A stretch of 64,000 nt of DNA from Aurelia coerulea (lineage: Eukaryota; Cnidaria; Scyphozoa; Semaeostomeae; Ulmaridae), in the NCBI GenBank assembly GCA_039566865.1, contig CM076948.1, positions 21,463,001 through 21,527,000 of the forward strand, read 5' to 3'. Positions 1 to 11,386 of the stretch are shown here, piece by piece; position 1 is the stretch's first letter; every line of letters begins with the position of its first letter. A program made the position numbers and the translations under genes. The notes under the pieces were generated by a model that made no database searches, was not told the origin of the DNA, and was given only the letters and a program-made list of their open reading frames with translations.

Positions 1-115
1 AGTCAACGAGTGCTGCGTAGTGCATACTGTGTTTACTTTATCAAAATGTCTTCGATTGTAGTCAAAAGCAACTTGTGCAGGCAATGTCTGCAATCTTCAT
101 GTAAGAATATAGGTA

Positions 116-604
116 CAGTAAAAACCCGCACATAAGAACCTAAGATTTTGAACTCAGCCTGTTTAGGTTCCTATGCAATGAGGTACATCCAGTAATCAGG
201 GTGTAGGTTCTTAACAAAGGGAAATATGTGAATCTAAATCTTAGCCAAACTTACTTAAACTCTTAATAAAAATAATAATAATAATAATCGAATGTTTTAA
301 CAGGATGACCTATCAGTACAATATATACTGTTATCATTAGGGTCCTGGTCCTATCCATTTTTCAACCCAAGCTTACCCTGCAGGCCCTGCCTATTACAGT
401 TTTGTGGGTAATGTTTTGGAGTTCACGAAAGAGGTTGATTGGCAAACAGATTGCATTTACTTCCCAATGAATGAATGAAACTCTTTATTAAGAACCTAGT
501 TATGATATCAGGCTGAAATAGTTCTTACCCATTGGGTGCAAAATATATGATTTCAGGCTGAAGGTTCTTAATAAACGAAGGTTTTTATGTGCGGGTTTTT
601 ACTG
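116..604. mobile_element. TA-flanked MITE (Tc1/mariner type)
   Basis: The ends are inverted repeats starting CAGTAAAAACCCGCACATAA, and the element sits between TA dinucleotides at 114-115 and 605-606. The arms continue with degenerate AAGAACCT and CAGCCTGAAAT blocks. It has no coding capacity. Degenerate ends of the same family appear alone near 10444-10500 and 17232-17263. A TA target duplication is typical of Tc1/mariner; that family assignment is inference from the ends only. Confidence 0.75.
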
Positions 605-3161
605 TATTTGATTGATAACAGCAATCTTATTTACTGAACAAATTAACGTGTATAATTACGAGAGATTATTTTTTTTATAATCTCTCAAAGTCCCGAAATC
701 ATGAAACTCCAAAAATAGTTACAGTTACGTGACAATTTGGTTGGTATATGTTCTTTTGATCAAGGTAACTCTGCTTTCTGCTCTAGTGCACAGCGAGATA
801 CAGTTTCATTCGGCCTATCGAAAAGCCTTAAAAGGATGTTGTTCTGTATAGTCTGGGCAATCGAAAGATGCATAAATCGCAATTTTTCTAACAGCGCTGG
901 TTTCGAAAAGCCTAGTTCAAATCTGTTTGTTGATTTTAGAAAAGTGGATTTATCTCCAAAACTACTCGAAACATGTTCAATTTTTTTCGCTCCATCTTTT
1001 GCTAGGTAGTTCATCTACTACTTTGCCAAGTCTGATTGAAAAAGCTAGGCTAGAGTTCCTGCAATCAAGTTTAATGTTTCTGTTTACTCGTGTTTACTAC
1101 CTTGGTCAATGGATTTGCAAAGCCAGCGTTGACGGAAACATAGCGATTTATGCATCTTTCAAATCATTTTAAGCAGAAGGGAGAAGGGAAGTAGAAAAAG
1201 CAAAGTTCTCGTGGAAAGCTCATTTGGTTAGTAACACATATGCTGATAATAACCTGGTGGGGGGTTATTCTTGTATAAATAGGGTAAGGGTGCTCTGGCT
1301 GTGGTACAAAATATCAACCAAAAAAAATTTCTACCATCAAAATGGACCCACAAGATAACTTTTCTTAGCCTACATAGCCAAAACTATTTATTCTTTGTCA
1401 TCAACAATATATGGAAAATGTCCTGAACTGATAGATTTCATGTAATGTATATATTTAAATGTTCGCGTATTTTGATAATCCTGCTTGACTTTGATTTTGT
1501 TTGTAAATTCATTTTTATATTCTATTCAATTTTTCTCAGTTTGAGACCAAGAAAATAATCCAGAAGTTCAGGGAACTCATAGAAATTCTTGTACAAATGA
1601 CAAACCCAAAAATATTATTTTTTGTCAAAGTTTTAGACCCAAAGAGTAACCTGAGCACCCCCCCCCCCCCTTCCTAGCCAAAGCAAAGTACCTTGGTGAT
1701 AATAATAATGCAGAGAGAAAATTATCTTGCAAAAGTTCCTTTTGTCAGCAACAAATTATGATAATACTGCAAGAACAGGAGAATTTTCTTCGAAGGTAAG
1801 TCTAAAATACTAGGATTGTCTATGAATATGGCAAAGAGAACACTTGCGCATATTTTTTATGAGAAACTAAGAATTTTGCTCGGTACTGAAAGTTTCTTAA
1901 AAATATCAGATTTTCAGTACTCAGAGTTTCTTATGAGTTTCTTACAGGTTCTATAACAATCTTCATGGTCACTGCCTATGCCCTTATGAACATTTCAAAA
2001 CGATGTTTTTGTAAGCATTTCCAATGTTTAGACATTGCTCAAGTACTTTTCGAGTAATATGATACAGGAAACGAGTGAAAAAACTGTAAAATATGTTAGG
2101 CACATCCTTTATCAAAATAAATAGTTTCTTATTCATTTATTTTCACAGTACTGGAATTTCCCCCACAGCCTACCTTTCTACCTTCCTTCATTTACCACGA
2201 GACTTCTTGGAATATCTTGGGACACTGTCCTTCCTCTTCAGAACAAGCTTTGCTTTGCAGTTGGCGTTTAGTTATTGGCCTAGGCCTACAATCACATACC
2301 CTCCCTTTCTGGCTTCTGCTAGCCCGAAGCTGCACAAGATTTTCTTGAGAACTAGGCTGCACAATGTCTCCCTCGATAAAGAACGACTTCCAGTGAATCT
2401 TTGCATTCCACAATAATCAAAATTCAAATAATAATTCTCCAACTAGACGTGTATGTAGGGGCACTGACACTTCATCTTGAACGGAGCCTAGGCCAGTCAA
2501 TCTCACAAAACAAAGTTTATATCGTCATCATTTCCATTGTTTCAATGCGTATCCTGCTTTTGATCTTCCGCAGGACCTTATGTCGAAAACTGGCGCAATG
2601 GGCATGCGTTAGATCAGCTCCAGCCAATCAATTCATTGCTAGGTTTATGATTATAATGACCCTTGCCCAGACTATACTGAACAACATCCTTTTTATTGCT
2701 TTTCGATAGGCCAAATGATATTGGAGAAATTAATTGTTTTCTGAGGACAGTGGTTTTGCGAATCGGCATCTCGCTATTCACTGGAGCGGAAAGCAGAGTT
2801 ACCTTAAGTCAACTGACCATGCTAATAATGCTATTTTGATATCACACTTTCCATACTGCGCCTGCGCTAGTGCCTATGTTGACCCACTGTAATATCATTT
2901 AACAGCCACAGTTACGTCTGCAAAGTTGTTAAAAACAGATAGACAGACAGACAAATCAACAAACGAACTTAGTCCGTTGTGAAGCTATTGAGCAAGAGCA
3001 TTGTGCTGCTTGACAGCAACTAGAATGTTTGCATACGTGAATAAGGATTACTGTACTTTAAAGTTTCCAATCATCTGTGGGACACAATAGACCTTTTAGC
3101 TATTCGACAAAAGAGTCTGGATCGAGCGGTTTTGTCATACTCTTTATACGAGGTTCGATTG
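605..3161. other. Non-coding stretch with a long inverted repeat
   Basis: I see no gene. Sequence at about 755-873 reappears inverted at about 2667-2817: both carry AAGGTAACTCTGCTTTC, GGCCTATCGAAAAGC and AAGGATGTTGTTC blocks. The right arm has extra sequence. The arms are separated by about 1.8 kb and no target duplication is visible, so this may be a decayed element or an inverted duplication. A run of C lies near 1658-1671. Short ORFs here (for example 2401-2709) lack recognisable domains. Confidence 0.5.
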
Positions 3162-3304
3162 TAGACTTATGACGATGAGTCTCTCGTTTCCCTGTGCTCT
3201 TTGACTTGATGATGGCGCTTCGGTCAACAGAGAGCGACAACAACAACAACAATTCAATTCAATTAGATCAGCGTAACTGGAGGGTCCTTATGTAGTGAGG
3301 CTAG
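3162..3304. mobile_element. 143-bp element with perfect 8-bp target duplication
   Basis: The element starts TAGACTTATGACG and ends GTAGTGAGGCTAG, with TTCGATTG directly repeated on both sides (3154-3161 and 3305-3312). It contains a CAACAACAACAA stretch. A second copy in the opposite orientation lies at 9182-9789 with its own 8-bp duplication, which fixes the boundaries. The 8-bp duplication would suit hAT, but the terminal inverted repeat is very short, so the class is uncertain. Confidence 0.75.
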
Positions 3305-4562
3305 TTCGATTGAGTGGAGTTGGAGTATGAACTTCTATCACTGCTGTACACATCTGAAAATTCTTCAAAATATATAAATATATAATTTGATTCATATTCT
3401 TTTTTTAAACAGTTGAAAGGTCTGTTGTGGTCTCTTTGATTTGCAGCGTTAGATCTCCTTGGACAGCTCTGGGATCTTCCTGACATTGAAATTGAGAGTT
3501 TGGATTCTAAGAACATTTGCGAATTATTTGTATTTGGTAGCCCAAACGTAAATGTGATTGTAAACAGAATAATTCTGGAAGTGACGATTTCCTTTATCAA
3601 ATCAACAAAGCGTTTAGGCTAAAAATGGATTCATCAAATCGCTGCGCACTGTCAGAGAGATATTTCCTTGACGCACCTGATATACCTTAATTTTTTGTAA
3701 TGTATATCTTCCCTTTGTTAGATTAGATATCATCCTAGTATTAAATTGTTGTAGATGTTGTTCGTAGTGGGAACTCGATGACTTTGTGTATGTGTCCTTT
3801 TCTTTCTCGCTACGAACGACAAATATTTTTTTTCCTAATTTAACTGTTGTTGATACTTTGTACATTTTAATATTTTATGATGATATAAAAAAGGTCTATT
3901 GTCGCAAATGTGATAGACCTATTGAGACATTGTTTTCAATTAAAAATTCATAGGTCTCAAAACTTCAGATTTGTGTGCCTTTAACCTTGAATTTTCCACA
4001 AATCTGCGGGGTTCAAATGCCAAAAGTGCGATTGAGCAATCAAAGCAATGTGTTTTTGATAAGAATATAAGTACAAAAATGGGGAGGCTTTTATGTAGCC
4101 CTAAATTAAAAACTGTGTTTTACAAAGAGCTTCTGAGGGCTTTTGAAATCAGTTCTCAGTTTAGCAACCGCCAGTTAACCATGCTAGATTGAAAATTATT
4201 CTCAAAATACAACCGTACATGAAATATTTAAGCAAGTCCCTAGAATCCAGCTTTCCCAGACCAACTCTCCTAGATCAAACAAGCGTATTTTGTAATTATG
4301 CTCCGTCGTCAAGTTGATCTGCATTTGTTTTCCATCAACTATCAATCATTAGAATTTAGCAGTTTCAAATGACAACTTTCTGGAAGCGAAATCTAAGCAC
4401 ATTTTTCGAACATAAACTAAGTTCTTAGATAAAGAGTTGTTCTCTCCTCGATTAGTTTATCTATTGAGAGAGCGTCCCCTGGAAGCAATTTCCTACATTC
4501 TTTCATTCTCCCATTGTCTTACATTGTACATTTTGAATAGTATATTGAAATTATATGAAGAG
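3305..4562. other. Non-coding stretch, nothing recognised
   Basis: AT-rich sequence with only short ORFs and no recognisable domains, RNA genes or target-site-bounded elements. A short hairpin (AGGTCTAT paired with ATAGACCT) occurs near 3893-3922. Confidence 0.4.
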
Positions 4563-4565
4563 GAA

Positions 4566-5007
4566 ACACTGAGCACTAAACACTGATCATTGAGCACTGA
4601 GCACTGAAAATTGAACATTGAACACTGAGCACAGAACATTGAAAACTGAGCACTGAACACTGAGCACTAAACATTGATCACTGAGCATTGAACATTGAAA
4701 ATTGAACACTGAGCATTCAACACTGAGCACTGAACACTGAACACTGAGTACTAAACACTGATCACTGAACATTGAAAATTGAGCATTGAGCGCTGAGCAT
4801 TGAACATTGAACACTGAGCACTGAACATCGAAAACTGAGCACTGAGCATTGAACACTTTGCACTGAACACTGAACACTGAGTACTAAATACGGATCACTG
4901 AGCACTGAACACTGAACATTGAAAACTGAGCATTGAACACTGAGCACTGAACATTGAAAACTGAACACTGAGCATTGAACATTGAGCACTGGACACTGAA
5001 CACTGAA
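4566..5007. repeat. Minisatellite with 7-bp unit CACTGAG/CACTGAA
   Basis: About 60 degenerate heptamers (CACTGAG, CACTGAA, CATTGAA and similar) run head to tail. Because 7 is not a multiple of 3, the strand lacking stops stays open in several frames and gives low-complexity ORFs of the form VQCSVFN repeated. These are by-products of the repeat, not genes. Confidence 0.92.
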
Positions 5008-5572
5008 TAAATTTCAACAGCAGCAAATGAGAATGAACAGTTGCGTGTGACTGCGTTGTGACCCAAAAAACTATAGGAAATAGACAGAGCCTGAATTTTT
5101 CAAATCAGTAGTCATTGAAAAATTACATCAGCAATTAAAAGAAAATTTTTTTGAACTGTTTAGATGGTACTTCACAAATTTCAGCAGTTGCATAGATCTT
5201 AAGCTGGCACATTTTTTAGTTTGTTTTGCGGTCTACCGGGTGAGTCAGACAAATTCTCGGTATGCTAGTCAATTTTTATTGATGCAATTTACTTCGCAAA
5301 TTCATTTCTTTGAAAATGGTTTGTATATGAGAAAGGTTAACTTAGGTATATATAAAGATTTTTTTGGTGGAAATCAATCTTTCATTTCCATTATTAGGAG
5401 CAATTGTTTAAAACAATGTTTCGTAAGACTCCTGAAATAGGCCTTCTATTTGATTCATATTTATTCCCTTGTGAACTCCTAAACAATGGCAAAGATGTAA
5501 CTGTAGGGAAATCAATATGATTTGCTTTGCCTTCAAATCAATAAGATTTCTACATTTTGCACGAGCATGTTC
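5008..5572. other. Non-coding stretch with a solo MITE end
   Basis: No gene. At 5234-5250 TA is followed by CCGGGTGAGTCAG, the terminal sequence of the MITE at 30667-31171. The partner end is not visible, so this is a truncated copy. Confidence 0.45.
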
Positions 5573-5939
5573 AAGGGCACATACCTTGTAGGAAGTGTGT
5601 TTATTCTCAGTACTGTACCCGTAACCCAGTACACGGAGTGACCCAGTACACAGAGTAATTGGTGTCCTTTGATCCAGTACACAGGGTAATTGGTTTCCTG
5701 TTAATCTTTGTATATTACAAGGATTTTCAAATTCTAACAGCTGTTAGTGTTGACCAATCAAAAATCACGCTGTCTTGCTCCATGTGGCCAACTCATATAA
5801 CGGTTGACCTCGTATTACATCAGCACTGGAATTTGAAACCACAAAGTACGTCATCTTGACCTTGACAGGACTGACTCTGTGTACTGGATCACAGTACAGT
5901 AGTGGGAATAAACACAGTTCCTACAAGGTAGGTGCCCTT
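5573..5939. mobile_element. MITE with ~45-bp terminal inverted repeats
   Basis: The left end AAGGGCACATACCTTGTAGG is mirrored at the right end (CCTACAAGGTAGGTGCCCTT). The arms continue through a block containing GTTTATTC and its complement GAATAAAC. The interior holds three CCAGTACACRGAGT-like motifs. No target duplication is clear. Confidence 0.65.
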
Positions 5940-5948
5940 GGCTTATCA

Positions 5949-6023
5949 GCGTGCGTGTAGACTTTACCTTTTCGTTGCGAAGGAGCTGTCCTTGGTAGTG
6001 GAAAGTAAAGTTTGCACGCAAGC
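5949..6023. repeat. Small foldback, family A copy 1
   Basis: An imperfect palindrome: GCGTGCGTGTAGACTTTACC on the left pairs with the mirrored AAGTTTGCACGCAAGC on the right, around a GAAGGAGC/GTCCTT centre. It shares the TAGACTTTA ... AAGGAG pattern with the foldback at 22698-22800. Confidence 0.55.
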
Positions 6024-6258
6024 TAGAGCCCATAAACTACATGCACTCATGAATTTTCGCAAATCGTTTTAATGCTTTCTGATTTCTAATTGACAAAATG
6101 TCTACCATAAAAATTATGATTCGTTTAAACGGTGGTTCTATGACCCACCTTTAAAGATTCCATTGCTCTTTGCAATTTTAGCAGAATCATTCAACTACTC
6201 AGCATTTTTACCACGAAAAAAAAAGGACTATATATTCTTTCCTATCAGCTAAATACTA

Positions 6259-6786
6259 CCAGGTGTCCCAAAAAAGTACCCCTGTTTGAAACAACACCAA
6301 AATTTTATCTAAGGCCTATCGCATTTCTTTTTTGGCAAGTAAATCGAAGACCAAATTATTTTCCAGGCACAAGGAATCTTTTGATTGGTTTAGAATTGAT
6401 GAATTTAGCCCTTTTGCGAGCTGCCTGGTTTTGAATCACACTGCAAAAGCACTTTCTGAGTGATTTCTTTTTGTATATTAAGCTTCTAGATTGGTCTTAA
6501 ATGTCAAAATGAAAGGCAAATACTATTTTACACTTGAAGGATGAGGAAAAATTTCGATATAATAGCTCTTAGGCAAGATTAACGATATTTCGCAAAGAGT
6601 ATAGTTCAGAAGGAGGTTTTTCAAAGCGTTATTTCATACCCTTTAAGTAATGAAAACAAACATTTTATCATCTCTAAATGCATTTGGACCATTGGCAAAA
6701 GAGATCAAAGCAAAAATTTTATGATAGGTTTGATAAGCAAATTTTACCGAGTTTTTAAACAGGAGTACTTTTTTGCGGGCACGCGA
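6259..6786. mobile_element. MITE with GTCCCAAAAAAGTAC-type ends
   Basis: The left end CCAGGTGTCCCAAAAAAGTA follows TA at 6257-6258. The right end carries the mirrored AGTACTTTTTTGCGGGCACG. The interior is non-coding. A fragment of the same family is at 8553-8810. The ends resemble Tc1/mariner-type MITEs, but the right target base pair is not a clean TA. Confidence 0.65.
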
Positions 6787-7435
6787 TAGTTGGCAATTTT
6801 TTGATTGACAAACTCAAGAAAAATAGAATGAATGAGCATTGCAAAATGAGAAAAAACTATCAAATCACTTTTCTTCACTACTCTGAATGCAAATGCCAGA
6901 AGTAAAAGTCTGCTTTGAGAACAAAGTCTTCTCTTGTCTTCGTTAAATTAGTAAATTTCATAAGAAATAATTTTTCTATTTTTAGCAACATGATTTTTAT
7001 CAGAAGATGCCGCTTGAAAGAAATCTTTACTTGCACTTTTTTGCAAAATTTGTTATTTTAATGAAATCAGCGATTTCATTGTTGTTGAATTTCAAAGAAA
7101 AGAATGTTCTTTTCACATGTGTTAAAAGGCATATGCACTGTTATTATTTGCTAAGATCAACAAAACATATTATCGAACTAAATTTATTTGTCTATTCGAA
7201 GATGTTGAAGTCCTGCCGTACTGAAAATGATAATAATTTTAAATTGACGTGAAATCAATCTTCTGTGTTTGGTTTTTGTAAATTAGCAAGAATTTTCTAA
7301 TATTGCATTCATGAAAGCTTATAAGCTGCATAATTTTTCCAGGATACCGAGACTACTACTTGCTTGTCTGAAAATGTTCCGAAATTTGATGGTCTTCACT
7401 AAAAACATAATGAGAGAACCTTTAAAGGACAAGTC
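6787..7435. other. Non-coding stretch, nothing recognised
   Basis: AT-rich spacer with one short ORF (7007-7252) that has no recognisable domain. The four bases before the next element (TTAA, 7432-7435) are its target site. Confidence 0.4.
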
Positions 7436-8051
7436 CAGGGTTGGAATAATTGTTGATAAAATGAAAGATATAATGTTGTGAATGGTGTGTGATGATGAAG
7501 GTGATGTTGCGTTTTTCAGCGCCAAGCGCTGGGATCGCAGAAATAGAGCAGACCTAATCGAGTCCGCGTCCCCTTGTCGTGACGATCAAGTAGTTGGGGT
7601 CCTACCGGGTATCGAGCCCACACGCCGACTGACTGTTCTGGCTGCAAAGTCAGAGGATTACACCACTGCGCCACAAACCCTTCAAAGTAGTACTTTTCCA
7701 ACCTTCTCTCTCTTTTCCCTGCGAACTTGCGTTTTTAAATCTACGAAATATGCGAAATGACGTTGTTATTTATGACGTCATTTCGCTCACTTCGCCTTCG
7801 ACCTGAACGAGGCTGTTTTATTGTGAAACTTTCAAGTACTTTCCGACGTAACAATCGAACCTCCAAACCGAGGCTAACCATTTAATTGCATATACAAAAA
7901 ATGGCGACGAAATTGGGCCTAACTTACACAAAATTGTGTACGAATTTACAACAGAAATAGATGACAAAACTTGGAAAGAACTCACAATTGGTGCTTGGTA
8001 GTTGGTACGGTTGCTTCTTGGCCTTATTTGTAGAAACCTCGGACTTTTCCT
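7436..8051. mobile_element. TTAA-flanked MITE, copy 1 (carries a SINE)
   Basis: The ends AGGACAAGTCC and GGACTTTTCCT are inverted repeats flanked by TTAA on both sides (7432-7435 and 8052-8055). A second copy at 22201-22593, in opposite orientation, shares the interior: the ACGTCATTTCGC and GGCGACGAAATTGGGCCTA blocks and the CACACCATTCACAACATT block. Copy 1 is longer because a tRNA-derived SINE sits inside it. TTAA duplication suggests a piggyBac-type origin; this is inference. Confidence 0.78.
7506..7680 (-). mobile_element. tRNA-derived SINE, copy 1
   Basis: Read on the minus strand, a tRNA-like head with an A-box-like segment (TGGCGCAGTGGTGTAATCC), a CTGACTTTGCAGCCAG arm and a B-box-like GCTCGATACCCGG is followed by an unrelated body ending GCGCTGAAAAACGCAAC. 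The tail is a short TTCA/TCA-rich run. It interrupts the TTAA MITE; the other MITE copy lacks it, giving an empty site. The tRNA head looks closest to a Gln-type tRNA, but the arms are too degenerate for a working tRNA. Confidence 0.8.
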
Positions 8052-8552
8052 TTAAACAAGCATCTTTTGAATGAAAAATTATTTGTAGTTTCAAGACTTG
8101 CAAGTTTGTGTCCATATGATAGTGTGTTAAAATGCATTTGCTATTTGTTGCTGCGGAGTGCCAATTTAGTGCGTTATTTCTCGTTCAATTCCTACTCTGA
8201 CCATTCCCTGGGACACCTCGGGTATTTTCTGAAGATATTCCCGGCCCACAGGGGTTTGACCGTCAACTTTCCCTAGCCCCAAGGCATTTGAGTGGCATTT
8301 GATAAAATCAAGAGCTTTTGCTAATGCAGTTACAGGGAAAATGGCATTTTCTCAGTGTCCTGCCTCAGTACATTTGTGAAAAAGCTTTTACCAGGCCACC
8401 GAGCATTTGTGGGTGAAGTTGCTTTGACCCCTTGGCTGCCTGGGATGATGACCAGCGTAGGAATTAAACAAAACATTAAATGCTCAGACTTAAGCCCCTG
8501 CGATGAAAGACTGCCTTCGGTAAAAAGCAATTTGCTCGATACTTGAAAGCTA
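8052..8552. other. Non-coding stretch, nothing recognised
   Basis: Overlapping short ORFs on both strands (8330-8546) without recognisable domains. No element boundaries are visible. Confidence 0.35.
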
Positions 8553-8810
8553 CCGTGCGTCCTGATAAAAGTACTCCTGTTTGAAAATCACCAAAAATTT
8601 GATTACAAGGTTTGATCGTAAAATTTCTTTCTTTTTCCAGGAAGATGAAGGACCAAATTATTTTCCCAGACAAAGCTGATCTTGTAATTGATTTCAAAAT
8701 TTGCAAGTAGCCCTTGTTAGGGCTGCCTGATTCTGAATCATACCGCAAAAGCACTGATGATTACAAGATCAATTTATTTGTGCATGTTGAGCTTTTAATT
8801 TGACGAAAAG
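8553..8810. mobile_element. Fragment of the 6259-6786 MITE family
   Basis: It shares AAAAGTAC.CCTGTTTGAAA, GACCAAATTATTTTCC, a GGGCTGCCTGATT-like block and GCAAAAGCACT with the MITE at 6259-6786, in the same order and orientation. The far end is missing, and the next element begins a few bases downstream. Confidence 0.65.
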
Positions 8811-8824
8811 AAACGTGCACTATC

Positions 8825-9828
8825 CCCGGGGGGTCTACTTAATACAATGACATTCCTGGGATGTGCCTGCCAATAGGGTGTCGTTATCGGCTGAAAATTC
8901 TGAGACAGGATTATACCTTTTGCACCTTCATTCCGGGACCGGTATGTCCATTAGAGCTACTTTTTTCCAGAACAGGTCAGATTATCATAATCATTTAAAG
9001 AAACACTTCAATTTATGAAATTATTAAATGAAAATTCTACTAGCGAAAGCAATTAGCGAAAAGTATACTCTCATTTTCTTCAGAACTATCAGTTTTCCAA
9101 GTCTTATTCCAGGACAGGTATTATGTCTTCAAAATTTTATTCCAGGACAGGGTCATAAAGTTGTTCCGGCAGGCACATCCCTAGCCTCACTACATAAGGA
9201 CCCTCTAGTTACGATCATCTAATTGAGTTGAATTGTTGTTGTTGTTGTCGCTCCACTGAGGGCCTTATAGACATAGAGCTGTAAAACCGGACAAAAATGT
9301 CAATCTGCGACAAGTTTTTCTCGCAAACTCATGTGCTGATTAGAATATGGCTTAGAGGAAGGCGCTTTTTGCATTGATAGCTAGAATGAACACTTATCGA
9401 AGTACTGATAGCAAATTCTATGGTACAGGAGTTCCGGAAAACCGTTTTTGTGTCGTTTTAGGATCAGTGATTTTGAGAAAAAAGTAGCAGATTGATTTAG
9501 GCCCAATAGGTCTTTTAGCTAAGATTCGGAAAAAGAATTCGAATCGAACGATAGCTGGATACATTTTTAGAATGTTCGAATGTATACAATAGTGATAGAA
9601 GCTCGAACGCCACATAATCGAACCTTGTGTAGAATAGCGAAAAGGTCCAGCGAAAGGAATAAGTAGTAGAATCAGTAAGGAGATATTCCGTTTCTACAAG
9701 CGTTGGGGAATGAGTCTCTCTGTTGACCGAAGCGCCATCATCAAGTCAAAGAGCACAGGGAAACGAGAGACTCATCGTCATAAGTCTAGCACATCCCCGT
9801 TGTTTTTCTCCAAGGTAGACCCCCCGGG
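8825..9828. mobile_element. GC-ended MITE containing a nested element
   Basis: The inverted ends CCCGGGGGGTCTACTT and AGGTAGACCCCCCGGG are flanked by GCACTATC (8817-8824) and GCGCTATC (9829-9836), a 7/8 direct repeat. The interior is interrupted at 9182-9789 by another element with its own perfect 8-bp duplication. Removing the nested part leaves about 390 bp, similar in length and end composition to the G-ended MITEs at 27171 and 29713. Confidence 0.7.
9182..9789. mobile_element. Second copy of the 3162-3304 element, expanded
   Basis: The direct repeat CACATCCC at 9174-9181 and 9790-9797 bounds it. Its left end (TAGCCTCACTACATAAGG) and right end (CATCGTCATAAGTCTAG) match the inverted 3162-3304 element, but about 460 bp (roughly 9255-9717) has no counterpart there. 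Either this copy received another insertion or the 143-bp copy is a deletion derivative. The extra block contains a mirrored GGTCTTTTAGCTA / AATAGCGAAAAGGTCC pair. Confidence 0.7.
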
Positions 9829-10633
9829 GCGCTATCATACGAGACTTCTAAGATAATAGACATCTGAAAATGTTGACTGTTAGGTAAAATCAACGTGATG
9901 GGGTATTTTTTTTTTTAGGGAAGACGTGAACAATCAGAGAAACGGGGCTACTTTGAGCTCAAAAGTATAAGTCCATCATGGTGCAAAGTGCATCATTATG
10001 GGCCTAGCATTTGCAGCATTAATAAAATCGGTTGTCTTCTTCAGTGGTTATGGATGAAGGTACTTCTCATCAAGAACATTTCTTACGTGGATCGTTGCTC
10101 CCTTCAACTGAATTCATATTTGAAAGCGTCGCTCTCCGCGCATTCTGGATAATAATGAAGTGAGACGACCAATTGCAAATGTGATAAAGTTGAATTGGTT
10201 GAGCTTTATGTAGCATTGCACAATAAAATTACCTCAATAAAATTCCTTTTTTTCTGTAAACGATGGCGTTGAGGACACGAAACATTACCTGCTGCTTTGC
10301 CAATCTTAGAACCCAGATGCGAGCTACACTCAATGGTCTCAACGCAATATTGCCTCTTAGTTACATTTTACACCTTCAAATTAAGCGTTAGTCGAGCTCA
10401 TTCTTTATGGCAATAAAAAGCTACAACCTGACATTGATAAATACAGTAAATCCCAAAAATATAAGAACCTACATTTTCAGAGCATGGCTGAAATAGGGTC
10501 TTGTATTCAAAAGGTACTTAGACTAATTTAAAGGTAACAAGGATCTTATTTGAAGAGCGCCTTGCGTAGGCAGTTTTAGAATCTTCACCGGAGATGTTCA
10601 GCCTTGTTATTTGTTTTGACAAAGTTATCATGT
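9829..10633. other. Non-coding stretch with a solo MITE end
   Basis: No gene. TA then CAGTAAATCCC at 10442-10453, followed by AAGAACCTA and GGCTGAAAT, is a degenerate single end of the MITE family at 116-604. Confidence 0.45.
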
Positions 10634-11386
10634 AGGGGAGACCGGGGACAATTGTAACACGGGGCAATTGTAACACTGACTCTCACGCCTTGCAGAAAAG
10701 TGCAAAAAATCTAATTTTTTCACAGAGCATGCTCATTATAACCCTCTACATACTTTGTCACAGGAATGTTCAGCCATGTTTGCAACATTTTCGGGGGAAA
10801 AACATATATTTGAGTACGAAAGTAAAAACGTGCTTTCACTGTAAATTTATGTCTGAAAGATTTTGCTCTTGAGTAAAAAATTTCATTTTCACATCCCAAA
10901 CATGGCATCTATTTAGGATCAAAACTACGTTAAGACTATTAAGCTCCACAGCTTATGAGACATGAAAATAGAAAATAACGATAGCTGACCAGGTCAGGGG
11001 CAATTGTAACACGCTGTAACAATCACCCCGGTGTAAGCTGGCCGATGGTTTGGTTTTGATTCATTTTCTAATCTGGTCGACCAATGTGCATCCATGCAGT
11101 ATTAAAGAGTTAAAAGTTGAAATTTGTAAAAAAGGAACAGTATTTCCTCAATCGATTCAATTTTTTCAACTGATGCATCCAAATTTACAAAGAAATAAAA
11201 ACCACGTCTTATTTCTAATTTTTTCTTTTTAAAGCCATAGATAATCTGCCACCTGGTGCTACATTTTGTTCGAGGAAAAAGCAGAGTCATGCAATAATCA
11301 TCTGTGATGATTTTAAAGATATGTAACAATTGCTCCAAACATCTGTTACAATTGCCCCGTGTTACCAGGGCAATTGTAACACTTGA
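10634..11386. repeat. Element with repeated GGGGCAATTGTAACAC motif
   Basis: The motif (G)GGGCAATTGTAACAC occurs directly at about 10651, 10661, 10997 and 11365, and inverted near 11342 (TGTTACAATTGCCCCGTG). A weaker inverted match (GTGTTACAATTGATC) is at 11542. Paired copies at both ends and one inside suggest a MITE with a subterminal repeated motif. I cannot fix exact ends or a target duplication, and the interior is non-coding. Confidence 0.5.

Noticed and set aside
2401..2709. 102-codon + strand ORF with hydrophobic stretches
   Set aside because: It overlaps one arm of an inverted repeat, has no recognisable domain and lacks splice or promoter context.
4587..5066. Three overlapping minus-strand ORFs of 60-96 codons with repeated VQCSVF
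   Set aside because: They are translations of the 7-bp minisatellite, present in several frames at once.
7506..7680. A tRNA gene (A box, B box and CTGACTTTGCAGCCAG arm)
   Set aside because: The arms do not pair as a full cloverleaf, an unrelated body is attached, and a second copy with a microsatellite tail exists. It is a SINE head.
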